Below are positions 30,098-37,776 of a DNA stretch of 64,000 nucleotides, one piece after another. Position 1 is the stretch's first letter. Each line of letters begins with the position of its first letter. The notes below the pieces were generated by a model. It was not told the origin of the DNA. It searched no databases and was given only the letters and a program-made list of their open reading frames with translations. Location of the stretch: the NCBI GenBank assembly GCA_947453725.1, contig CANGHH010000003.1, positions 248,001 to 312,000 on the forward strand. The letters run 5' to 3'. A program made the position numbers and the translations under genes. Source of the DNA: Betaproteobacteria bacterium. GTDB taxonomy: Bacteria; Pseudomonadota; Gammaproteobacteria; Burkholderiales; Burkholderiaceae_C.

Positions 30098-31276
30098 ATG
30101 AAGCTGAGCTTGAACCAACGCGCTGCAGAGATCGTCTTGGCCTGGGCGGTGCTGGGTGCCCCGGCCTGGGCGCAGGCGCCGGCTGCGGCCGGCAGCGGGG
30201 CACCGGTCGCCGTCGAGGCTCGCGCTGCGAACGTCACCCAGGGCCCGCCGGTCGGCTTCGTGGTCCAGGCCGAACCGAAGGCCGACGAGAGCAATGCTGT
30301 CCGCGCCAAGACCCAGCCGGGCAACAACGCGCCGCTGTGGCGCGCCGTGCGCGAAAGCGGCCGCACCGAAGGCCTGAGCACGCTGCCGGGCGCCGAGAAG
30401 GGCGTGCTGATCCAGTCGTTCACGCAGTACCCGGGTTCCCGCCTGGCCAGTGCCGGTGAAGCCTGGCGCCAGGTGCGCAACCACTGGTTGGTGCCCTACG
30501 GCGGGTCCTTGCTGCTGATCGCGGTGCTGGCTGTCGGCATCTTCTACTGGCGGGCCGGCCCGATGGGTGGGCACGCTGTCGATACCGGTCGCGTGATCGA
30601 GCGCTTCACGCCCTTCGAGCGCTCGGCGCACTGGCTCAACGCGATCGCCTTCGTGGCCTTGGCGCTGTCGGGTCTGGTGATGGCTTTTGGCAAGTTCTTT
30701 CTCCTGCCCGTGCTGGGCGGCACGCTTTTCGGCTGGCTGAGCTATGCGCTGAAGAACCTGCACAATTTCGTCGGCCCCTTGTTCGCGGTGTCCTTGGTCG
30801 TGGTCTTTTTCACCTACGTGCGCGACAACCTGCCGCGCGCGGAGGACTGGACTTGGCTGCGCCGCGCCGGTGGCATGCTGGGCGATCAGGAGGTGCCGTC
30901 CCACCGCTTCAATGCCGGCGAAAAGGTGATGTTCTGGGGCGGCGTCTTCGGCTTGGGACTGCTCGTGGTGGCCTCGGGTCTGGTGCTCGACCGGCTGGTG
31001 CCAGGGTTGGGCGATGTGCGCAGCCAGATGCAGATCGCCAACCTGGTTCACGGAGCGTCCACGGTGCTGATGATCGCCCTGTTCGTCGGCCACATTTACC
31101 TGGGCACCATCGGCATGCAGGGCGCCTACAGCGCCATGCGCACCGGCTATGTGGATGAAGCCTGGGCCGAGGAACACCACGAACTTTGGTATGACGATGT
31201 GAAGGCCGGCAAGATTCCTGCGCAGCGCTCGGCGCCGGTCCGTCCTGCGCTGGGTTCGGCCAGTCCCCAGGCCTGA
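30098..31276 (+). CDS. fdhC: Formate dehydrogenase cytochrome b (gamma) subunit
   Basis: 392 residues. The C-terminal 240 are a four-helix cytochrome b556-type domain with likely haem histidines in RSAHWLN, NLHNFVGP, LVHGAST and GHIYLGT. It takes electrons from FdhB and passes them to quinone. E. coli FdnI is about 217 residues; here about 130 extra N-terminal residues begin with a cleavable signal (LGAPAWAQ) followed by a periplasmic, Ala/Gln-rich segment and an extra helix (GGSLLLIAVLAVGIFYW). The start ATG 30098 has GGAAGGA upstream. Confidence 0.93.
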   Translation: MKLSLNQRAAEIVLAWAVLGAPAWAQAPAAAGSGAPVAVEARAANVTQGPPVGFVVQAEPKADESNAVRAKTQPGNNAPLWRAVRESGRTEGLSTLPGAEKGVLIQSFTQYPGSRLASAGEAWRQVRNHWLVPYGGSLLLIAVLAVGIFYWRAGPMGGHAVDTGRVIERFTPFERSAHWLNAIAFVALALSGLVMAFGKFFLLPVLGGTLFGWLSYALKNLHNFVGPLFAVSLVVVFFTYVRDNLPRAEDWTWLRRAGGMLGDQEVPSHRFNAGEKVMFWGGVFGLGLLVVASGLVLDRLVPGLGDVRSQMQIANLVHGASTVLMIALFVGHIYLGTIGMQGAYSAMRTGYVDEAWAEEHHELWYDDVKAGKIPAQRSAPVRPALGSASPQA

Positions 31277-31308
31277 GCGGCTGACACGAAACGGATGGAG
31301 ACCTCGAG

Positions 31309-31680
31309 ATGAATACCCGGAATCGCGACTGCGTGGCCATGGCGGCTTTGGCGGTGCTGTTGGTGGCCCCGGCGCTGGCGAAGTTGCCCGCACCGTCCGA
31401 CGAGGCCAAGGCCAAGGCCGCCGAAGCGGCCGCCAAGACCAACTGGAGCAACCAGGTGGCCAACTTCCAGCTGTGCAAGTCGATGGACCAGGTGGCTGCG
31501 GTCTACCTGGCGCAGGCCAAGAAGGCCGGCAAGGACAGCAAGGCCGTGGTGGCCACACCAGCCTGTGCCGACCCCGGTGCTTTCGTCTATGTGCCGGCCG
31601 CGCCGGCCGGCGCAGCTTCGGCGCCCGCTGCCGTGACCGCGGCCGCCAAGGCCCAGCCAGCGACCCCGCCCAAGAAATGA
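31309..31680 (+). CDS. Exported protein with two cysteines, fdh operon
   Basis: 123 residues. A signal peptide (MAALAVLLVAPALA) ends near residue 24. The mature protein has a Lys/Ala helix, a central segment NWSNQVANFQLCKSMDQVAAVYLAQ (quoted here only by its ends, NWSNQV and YLAQ) and PACADPGAF, with one cysteine in each half that could pair; the tail is Ala/Pro/Lys low complexity. I do not recognise a family name, though proteins of this kind sit at Burkholderiales formate dehydrogenase loci. It lies 32 bases after fdhC and 15 before fdhD. Confidence 0.78.
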   Translation: MNTRNRDCVAMAALAVLLVAPALAKLPAPSDEAKAKAAEAAAKTNWSNQVANFQLCKSMDQVAAVYLAQAKKAGKDSKAVVATPACADPGAFVYVPAAPAGAASAPAAVTAAAKAQPATPPKK

Positions 31681-31695
31681 GAAACTGACCCGGTG

Positions 31696-32613
31696 ATGAC
31701 CGTGCAGCCCGAATCCCGTTCCGCCGAAGAAGCCAGCCCTGGTTGGCAGCCTGTGCCGGGCGCGCCGCGCCTGACCGCGGCGCGTTGTGAACTGCTGCGC
31801 GAGATCAGCGTGGTCGATGAGTACGGCGCCAGCCGCCAGATCCATATCCCGGCCGAACGCCCGCTGACGGTCTTCGTCGACAAGCGCGAACTCGTCACGC
31901 TGATGACACTGGGCGAGTGCCCCGAACTGCTGGTGCTGGGTTATCTGCTGAATCAGCGGCTGGTCACGGCCGTGCAGGACATCGAGTCGATCACCGTCGA
32001 TTGGGACGTTGGCGCTGCTGCCGTGCGCACCCGGCGCGGTGTGCAGGACCTGGCGGCCAAGACGGCGCACCGCGTGGTCACCACCGGTTGTGGCCAGGGC
32101 ACGGTGTTCGGCGACGTGATGAGTCAGCTGGGTGACCTGCGCCTGCCCGACGCCCGCCACGCGCGCATCCGCCAGAGCACCTTGCACCGCATGCTCGAAG
32201 CGATGCGCCAGCAGGACAGCGTCCACCGCAAGGCGGGATCGGTGCACGGCTGCGCGCTGTTTCGCGGCGCACAGATGCTGGTTTTCGTCGAAGACGTGGG
32301 GCGCCACAACGCCATCGACACCATCGCCGGCTGGATGGCCCTGCACGGCGTCGACGGCGGCGACAAGGCTTTCTACACCACCGGCCGGTTGACCAGCGAG
32401 ATGGTGATGAAGTCGGCCCACATGGGTGTGCCGATCATCGTGTCGCGCAACGGCGTGACGGCCATGGGGCACGAGCTGGCGACGCAGATCGGCATGACGC
32501 TGTTCGGACGCGCCGCCAACCGCCATTTCCTCTGCTACACCGGCGCCGCGCGTTTCGATTCGGAACCCGAACCGCAGCGCCCGCCGGTGCGTGTGGTGGC
32601 CGGCCAGGCCTGA
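31696..32613 (+). CDS. fdhD: Sulfur carrier protein FdhD
   Basis: 305 residues from ATG 31696 (a GTG directly before it is an alternative). FdhD passes sulfur from a cysteine desulfurase to the bis-MGD metal centre, which formate dehydrogenase needs for activity. Family features are VDKRELVTLMTLGECPELLVLGYL, the cysteine loop TTGCGQGTVFGD, VEDVGRHNAIDTIAG and the C-terminal VSRNGVTAMGHELA. The loop has a single cysteine where E. coli FdhD has CxxC; single-cysteine forms are known. It closes the rightward operon and is convergent with the ABC-2 permease. Confidence 0.95.
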   Translation: MTVQPESRSAEEASPGWQPVPGAPRLTAARCELLREISVVDEYGASRQIHIPAERPLTVFVDKRELVTLMTLGECPELLVLGYLLNQRLVTAVQDIESITVDWDVGAAAVRTRRGVQDLAAKTAHRVVTTGCGQGTVFGDVMSQLGDLRLPDARHARIRQSTLHRMLEAMRQQDSVHRKAGSVHGCALFRGAQMLVFVEDVGRHNAIDTIAGWMALHGVDGGDKAFYTTGRLTSEMVMKSAHMGVPIIVSRNGVTAMGHELATQIGMTLFGRAANRHFLCYTGAARFDSEPEPQRPPVRVVAGQA

Positions 32614-32629
32614 GGCACGGCCGCAGGCT

Positions 32630-33775
32630 TCATTCCTCCCAGTTGAAGCGCCACAAGGCCAGGCCGGCGAAGGCGGCCGAATAGGCCAGCAGCAGCCCGA
32701 CCGGCAGCAGCGCCGCGCTGAAGGGCAGACCCCGCCAGGTCATCGCGTCGAGTCCTTCGACGGCCCAATGCGTGGGTACCAGCAGCGAAGCCTGCTGCAA
32801 CCAGGGCGGGAAGATGAAGCTCGGCACCCAGGCCCCGCCGAGCATCACCATCAGCAAGGTCGCCAGGATGGCCAGCCCGCGCGTGGCTTCGGGCGTTCGG
32901 CCGATGGCAGCGATCAGCAGGCCGAAGGTGGCGGTGAGCAGCGAGAAGGCGACCAGCACGGCGACGAAGCCGGCCACGCTGCCTTCGATGCGCACGCCGA
33001 AGGCCGCGCAGGCCACCGCGTAGACGCCGCTGAAGACGATCAAGGCAATCAGCGCACAACTGGCGATGCGGCTGCCCAGCAGCGTGGCGCGCGACAGCGG
33101 CGCGGCGCGCAGCCGCTGCCACAGGCCCATGCGCCGCATCAGCAGCAGGCCCAGGCCCATGTCGACACCCATCAGCAGCAGGAACTGCACGCCCATGCCG
33201 GCAAAGGCATGGGCGTAGCCGTTGTAGCGGGCTTCGAAGCGGCCGGCAGATTCGCTTTCCTTCGTGGTGTAGGGCGCGCTGAAGCCGAGGCCGCCGTTGA
33301 CCTCGCTGGTCAGAGCGGCCATCACGTGCTGCATCAGCACGCCGCGCACCAGCGGCAGCGTGGTGGCCTGCGAGGGGTCGTAGCGGATGTCGATTTCCGG
33401 CTTGACCGTGGCGCTGCCACCGCTGAACAGCGCCTGGCCGGCCTGCGCCGCGAAGCCGGCAGGCAGCGTGATGGCGGCGCGCACCTGACCGGCCTGCACC
33501 AGTCCGGCCGCCGCTTCGGCGCCGGGCTCGGTGAGGGCCAGGGTCGTGTCGGCGCGCAGTGCCGCCAGCACGCGGCCCGAGCCGGCGCTGTGGTCCAGAT
33601 CGACCACCGCCACGGCCACCGCCGAGCGCGCGCCGCCCCCGGTTCCCGAACCGCCGAACAGGCTCCCGAAGAAGGCGGCGATGAAGACCGGCGCGAAGAA
33701 GCTCATGATCACTGCGCGGCGGTTGGAGAAATGCAGGATCAGGTCCTTGCGCAGCAGGGCGAGGAAGGCGGTCAT
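32630..33775 (-). CDS. ABC-2 type transporter permease
   Basis: 381 residues. One N-terminal helix (NRRAVIMSFFAPVFIAAFF), a large extracytoplasmic domain (about 50-190), then five C-terminal helices with GGAWVPSFIFPPWLQQASLLVPTHW ending in LPVGLLLAYSAAFAGLALWRFNWEE. This is the ABC-2/YhgE-NatB-like layout of drug, lipid or polyketide exporters. It follows its ATPase by 22 bases on the same strand. The substrate is unknown, and nothing ties it to molybdenum chemistry. Confidence 0.88.
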   Translation of the reverse strand: MTAFLALLRKDLILHFSNRRAVIMSFFAPVFIAAFFGSLFGGSGTGGGARSAVAVAVVDLDHSAGSGRVLAALRADTTLALTEPGAEAAAGLVQAGQVRAAITLPAGFAAQAGQALFSGGSATVKPEIDIRYDPSQATTLPLVRGVLMQHVMAALTSEVNGGLGFSAPYTTKESESAGRFEARYNGYAHAFAGMGVQFLLLMGVDMGLGLLLMRRMGLWQRLRAAPLSRATLLGSRIASCALIALIVFSGVYAVACAAFGVRIEGSVAGFVAVLVAFSLLTATFGLLIAAIGRTPEATRGLAILATLLMVMLGGAWVPSFIFPPWLQQASLLVPTHWAVEGLDAMTWRGLPFSAALLPVGLLLAYSAAFAGLALWRFNWEE

Positions 33776-33797
33776 GGCGGTCTCTCGGCGGCAGGGT

Positions 33798-34739
33798 TCA
33801 GTCGCGCAACTGGCGGCCGGTCAGCGCCAGGAAGACGTCTTCCAGGTTGGCGCGACCGGAGCTGAAGTGGCGCACCGTCCAGCCCGCCTGGGCGATGGCC
33901 TGCAGCACGCCGGGCGCGTCGCGCGCCAGGTCGTCCAGCGCCAGCGTCAGCCGTTCGCCGGCTTGCTGCACCTGGCGCACGCCCGGTAGCGCTTGCAGCG
34001 CGGCGGTGTCGACCGTGGCGCTGCTGCCTTCGAGGTCGACCTGCAGGCTGTGCGTGGCCGGCAAGCGGCGGTAGAGCGCGGACAGCGTGCCGTCGGCCAC
34101 CACCCGGCCGTGGTCGATGATCACCACGCGGTCGGCCAGGCGTTCGGCTTCTTCCATGTAATGCGTCGTGTAGACCAGCGCCTTGCCAGCGCGCTTCAGG
34201 GCTTCGAGCTGGTCGAAGATGGCGTTGCGGCTCTGCGGGTCGACGCCGGCCGTCGGTTCGTCCAGCAGGATCAGCTCGGGGTCGTGGACCAGGGCACAGG
34301 CCAGGTTCAGCCGACGCTTCATGCCGCCGCTGAAGGTGGCCGGCTTGTCGCGCGCGCGGTCGGCCAGGCCGACCATCGCCAGCACCTCGGCGGCACGCGC
34401 CTTCAGCCGCGCGCGGGGCAAGGCGTAGAGCGCGCCGAAGAGTTCGACATTGGCCTGCGCACTGAGGTCCTCGAAGATCGCCAGCTCTTGCGGGACCAGG
34501 CCGATGCGCCGCTTGCAGGCCGCGCCGTCACCGGCCAGCGCCACGCCGCCGACGCACACCGTGCCGCTGTCGGCAGCGGTCAGCCCGCAGATCATGCCGA
34601 CGGTGGTCGACTTGCCCGCGCCATTCGGGCCCAGCAAGGCCAGCACGCTGCCGGCGGTCACCGCCAGCGACACCCCGTCGACAGCCCGGCGCTCGCCGTA
34701 GCGCTTGCGCAGGTCGCGGACTTCCAGCAGATCGGCCAT
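33798..34739 (-). CDS. ABC transporter ATP-binding protein (ABC-2 exporter)
   Basis: 313 residues from ATG 34739. Walker A is GPNGAGKST, the signature FSGGMKRRLNLA, Walker B LILLDEPTAGVD. The roughly 80-residue C-terminal extension after the ATPase is typical of the DrrA/CcmA-like exporter ATPases (DUF4162-like region). It energises the permease encoded next. A TAGGAT -10-like box lies about 25 bases upstream, so this pair may be separately transcribed from moeA, which lies 148 bases upstream on the same strand. Confidence 0.9.
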   Translation of the reverse strand: MADLLEVRDLRKRYGERRAVDGVSLAVTAGSVLALLGPNGAGKSTTVGMICGLTAADSGTVCVGGVALAGDGAACKRRIGLVPQELAIFEDLSAQANVELFGALYALPRARLKARAAEVLAMVGLADRARDKPATFSGGMKRRLNLACALVHDPELILLDEPTAGVDPQSRNAIFDQLEALKRAGKALVYTTHYMEEAERLADRVVIIDHGRVVADGTLSALYRRLPATHSLQVDLEGSSATVDTAALQALPGVRQVQQAGERLTLALDDLARDAPGVLQAIAQAGWTVRHFSSGRANLEDVFLALTGRQLRD

Positions 34740-34886
34740 GTGGCATGCCCCGGTGTTGAGTGCAGCCATCCTAGGTGGCGCAGGCTGCGCCGTCGCAGAC
34801 GCTGCGACGGGTGGTCGGCTCAGGTCGCGAAACGCCCGCCAGCGGCGCCGGCAGTCGGCTTCGCGGGGCAGGGCGCGCCGGCGCGC

Positions 34887-36167
34887 TCAGCTCAGGCCGT
34901 CGAACAGCCAGACATCGACCATCTCGCCCGCCGCGACCGAGCCTTGCCCGTGGCCCAGCACCAGCAGTGCGTTGGCCTCGCTCATGCTGCGCAGCACGCC
35001 GGCGCCCTGAGAGCCGGTCAGGCGCACCTGCCAGCCGCTATCCGAAGCGGGCGCGGGCTCGACGATCGCGCGTTGGAACTCGGTGCGGCCGGGGCGCTTG
35101 CGGATGGCGCTGGTGCAGCGCGCCTGCAGCACCGGCAGCGGCTGCGGCCGGGCACCGGCCAGTTGCAGCAGCGCGTCGCGCGCGAAGACGTAAAAGGTGA
35201 CCAGGGCCGCGACCGGATTGCCCGGCAGCGCGAACAGCCACACCGGTTGCTGCGCGTCGGGGCTGCGCAGCGGTCCGAACGCGAAGGGCCGCCCCGGGCG
35301 CATGGCCACTTTCCAGAAGGCCACTTCGCCGAGTTGTGCCAGCAGGTCGCGCACGTGGTCGGCGTCGCCCATGCTGACGCCACCGCTGGTCAGCACGGCG
35401 TCGGCGTCGGCCACGGCGGCAGCCAGCGTGGCCCGCAGCGCCGCCGGGTCGTCGGGCACCAGGCCAAGGTCGATGACCTCCATGCCCAGCCGCTGCAACG
35501 CGCCCATCAGGCTGTAGCGGTTGCTGTCGTAGATGCAGCCCGGCTCCAGCGGCTGGCCGGCGTTGCGCAGTTCGTTGCCGGTGGAAAACAGCGCCACGCG
35601 CAGGCGGCGCAGCACGGCCACCTGCGGGATGCCCAGCGAGGCGATCAGGCCCAGGTCGGCCGGCTTGAGCCAGCGCCCGGCCTGCAGCGCCGGACGGCCC
35701 AGCGCCAGATCTTCGCCCTGGCGGCGGCGGTTCTCGCCGGCGCGGACCACCCCCGGCTCGATCCGCAGCTGCAGACCGTCGACGCGGCACAGCTCGTGGG
35801 GCACCACGGTGTCCAGGCCCTCGGGCATCACCGCGCCGGTCATGATGCGCAGCGCCTGCCCGGGTGCAATCCGGCCGGCGTGCGGCGCACCCGCCATCAC
35901 GGTGCCGACGGCCTGCAGCACCGTGGCTTGGTCGGCCTGCAGATCGGCCGACGCGAAGGCGTAGCCGTCCATCGCCGAATTGTCGTGGGCCGGCACATCG
36001 ATGGGCGAGATCACGTCGGTCGCCAGCACGCGGCCCAGGGCCAGCCCCAGCGGCACGGTCTGCGTTTCGCTGATCGGCTGCAAGGCCGCTGCGATGGCCG
36101 CGCGGGCCTGCTCGACGCTGAGGTTGCGGTCCCCGGCGGCCAGGGGTGACTCTGCGAGTTCCGACAT
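34887..36167 (-). CDS. moeA: Molybdopterin molybdotransferase MoeA
   Basis: 426 residues, the usual length. MoeA inserts molybdate (or possibly tungstate) into adenylated molybdopterin. Domain features: the N-terminal SVEQARAAIAAALQ, the conserved PAHDNSAMDGYAFAS, the TGAVMPEGLDTVVPHE segment, the MPT-binding domain with STGNEL and LTSGGVSMGDAD, and the FALPGNPVAALVTF loop. ATG 36167 gives a family-like start. It is divergent from the tungstate transporter across a region with a Mo-box-like dyad and belongs functionally to the formate dehydrogenase island. Confidence 0.96.
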   Translation of the reverse strand: MSELAESPLAAGDRNLSVEQARAAIAAALQPISETQTVPLGLALGRVLATDVISPIDVPAHDNSAMDGYAFASADLQADQATVLQAVGTVMAGAPHAGRIAPGQALRIMTGAVMPEGLDTVVPHELCRVDGLQLRIEPGVVRAGENRRRQGEDLALGRPALQAGRWLKPADLGLIASLGIPQVAVLRRLRVALFSTGNELRNAGQPLEPGCIYDSNRYSLMGALQRLGMEVIDLGLVPDDPAALRATLAAAVADADAVLTSGGVSMGDADHVRDLLAQLGEVAFWKVAMRPGRPFAFGPLRSPDAQQPVWLFALPGNPVAALVTFYVFARDALLQLAGARPQPLPVLQARCTSAIRKRPGRTEFQRAIVEPAPASDSGWQVRLTGSQGAGVLRSMSEANALLVLGHGQGSVAAGEMVDVWLFDGLS

Positions 36168-36219
36168 GGTGAAGTCCTGCTGCACCCGGGCTGGGTGCCG
36201 GCTGCCATTCTGCAATGCC

Positions 36220-36253
36220 GCTGGCGCTATGCAGCTGCTTGCATATCGCCAGC
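36220..36253. promoter_or_regulatory. Mo/W-box-like dyad between moeA and tupB
   Basis: A 34-base inverted repeat with 13-base arms and one mismatch. The core CGCTATGCA-N6-TGCATATCG has the architecture of the E. coli ModE box (CGnTATATA-N6-TATATAnCG), differing in the two inner bases of each arm. It sits 53 bases from the moeA start and 88 from tupB, able to govern both. Confidence 0.6.
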
Positions 36254-36340
36254 ACCGCGAGCAGGCCGCAAAATGTCGGGTTGCGCGCAGCCTGCCGGGC
36301 CGCTCCCTCGAACGCTGACAGCCTTGATATCCACCCCACG

Positions 36341-37045
36341 ATGAGCGACAGCTTCGGCCTGGCCCTGAACCTGGTCCTGCATTTCGACGCTGCCCTGTGG
36401 CAGGTCGTGGCGCTGTCGCTGCGCGTCAGCGGCCTGGCCTGCCTGATCGGCGCGCTGGTCGGGCTGTGGCTGGGCACCTGGCTGGCCGTGGCGCGCTTCC
36501 CCGGCCACGCGGTGGTGGTGTGGCTGCTCAACACGCTGCTGGCGCTGCCTTCGGTGGTGGTCGGCCTGCTGGTCTACCTGCTGCTGTCGCGCGCCGGGCC
36601 GCTGGGCCGCCTGGGCATCCTGTTCACGCCGACCGCCATGGTCATCGCGCAGAGCGTGCTGGTGGTGCCGCTGATGGCCGCGCTGACCCGGCGCCTGGTG
36701 CTCGACGCGCTGGAGGACGGCGGCGACCAACTGCGTTCGCTGGGTGCCGGCCCGATGCAGACCGGCGCGCTGCTGTTGCTGCACCAGCGCCTGGGCGTGC
36801 TGACCATCGTGCTCACGGCCTTCGGGCGCGCCATCGCCGAGGTGGGTGCGGTGATGGTCGTCGGCGGCAACATAGCCGGCGTGACGCGGGTGATGACGAC
36901 CAGCATCGCGCTGGAAACCAGCAAGGGCGACCTGCCGCTGGCGCTGGCGCTGGGCTTGCTGCTGCTCGGCGTGGTGGCGCTGGTCAACCTGCTGATCGCC
37001 GCGATGCCGGGCCGCACGGCGCTGCGCGGTGCGGCCTGGGCATGA
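36341..37045 (+). CDS. tupB: Tungstate-type ABC transporter permease
   Basis: 234 residues with about five to six helices and the binding-protein-dependent permease loop, where ALEDGGDQLRSLGAGPMQTG is the EAA-type segment contacting the ATPase. The length and sequence fit the TupB/WtpB group rather than the longer ModB fused forms. ATG 36341 is used. Its stop overlaps the next start as ATGA. Together with TupC and TupA it would import tungstate, or molybdate with lower preference. Confidence 0.82.
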   Translation: MSDSFGLALNLVLHFDAALWQVVALSLRVSGLACLIGALVGLWLGTWLAVARFPGHAVVVWLLNTLLALPSVVVGLLVYLLLSRAGPLGRLGILFTPTAMVIAQSVLVVPLMAALTRRLVLDALEDGGDQLRSLGAGPMQTGALLLLHQRLGVLTIVLTAFGRAIAEVGAVMVVGGNIAGVTRVMTTSIALETSKGDLPLALALGLLLLGVVALVNLLIAAMPGRTALRGAAWA

Positions 37046-37776
37046 CGGTGGTCGACAACACCCGGGCCCTGGTCACGCTGACCGACGCCGGTGTGCGCTT
37101 CGGCAGCGTGCAGGCGCTGCGCGGCGTCAGCCTGACGCTGCACCGCGGCGAGCGGCTGGCGCTCGTCGGCGCCAATGGCTCGGGCAAGACCAGCCTGCTG
37201 CGCCTGCTGCACGGGCTGCTGGCCTGTTCGAGCGGTGTCGCCGTCCATGGCGATGCAGCAGCCGGCCGTGCTGCAGCGCCGGTCGCTGCGATGGTTTTCC
37301 AGCATCCTTTCCTGCTGCACCTGTCGGTCCGGCTGAACGTGCTGCTGGGCCTGTGGCTGCGCGGCGTGCCGCGCGCGGCGCGGGCGGCGCGCTGCGACGA
37401 GGCTCTGCAGCGCGTCGGTTTGCTGGACCTGGCGCGGCGCCCGGCGCAGGCGCTGTCGGGGGGGCAGCAGCAGCGCCTGTCGCTGGCCCGTGCCTGGGCA
37501 CTGCGGCCCGACGTGCTCTACCTGGACGAACCCACGGCCAGCCTGGACCCCAGCGCCAAGCGCGAGGTCGAGGCCCTGATCGATGCCATCGCCGCCGAAG
37601 GGGTGACGGTGGTGATGAGCACGCACAACCTCGGCCAGGCCAAGCGCCTGGCGACCCGGGTGCTGTACCTCGAAGGTGGCCGACTGGTCGTCGACCTGCC
37701 GGTCGACCGCTTTTTCAACGACGCGCTGCCGCACGAGGCGGCGCAATTTCTGAAGGGTGAATTGCCATGGCGATGA
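37042..37776 (+). CDS. tupC: Tungstate-type ABC transporter ATP-binding protein
   Basis: 244 residues. Walker A is GANGSGKTS, the signature LSGGQQQRLSLARA, Walker B VLYLDEPTASLD and the switch histidine lies in VMSTHN. There is no C-terminal molybdate-binding (MOP/TOBE) domain, unlike ModC (about 350 residues), which supports the Tup type. It overlaps tupB by ATGA and tupA by ten bases. Confidence 0.85.
   Translation: MTVVDNTRALVTLTDAGVRFGSVQALRGVSLTLHRGERLALVGANGSGKTSLLRLLHGLLACSSGVAVHGDAAAGRAAAPVAAMVFQHPFLLHLSVRLNVLLGLWLRGVPRAARAARCDEALQRVGLLDLARRPAQALSGGQQQRLSLARAWALRPDVLYLDEPTASLDPSAKREVEALIDAIAAEGVTVVMSTHNLGQAKRLATRVLYLEGGRLVVDLPVDRFFNDALPHEAAQFLKGELPWR

Noticed and set aside
32630..34739. 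ABC-2 exporter as a molybdate or tungstate transporter
   Set aside because: The ATPase has the DrrA-like C-terminal extension and the permease is an ABC-2 exporter with a large external domain; there is no binding protein. The oxyanion importer is the separate tup set.
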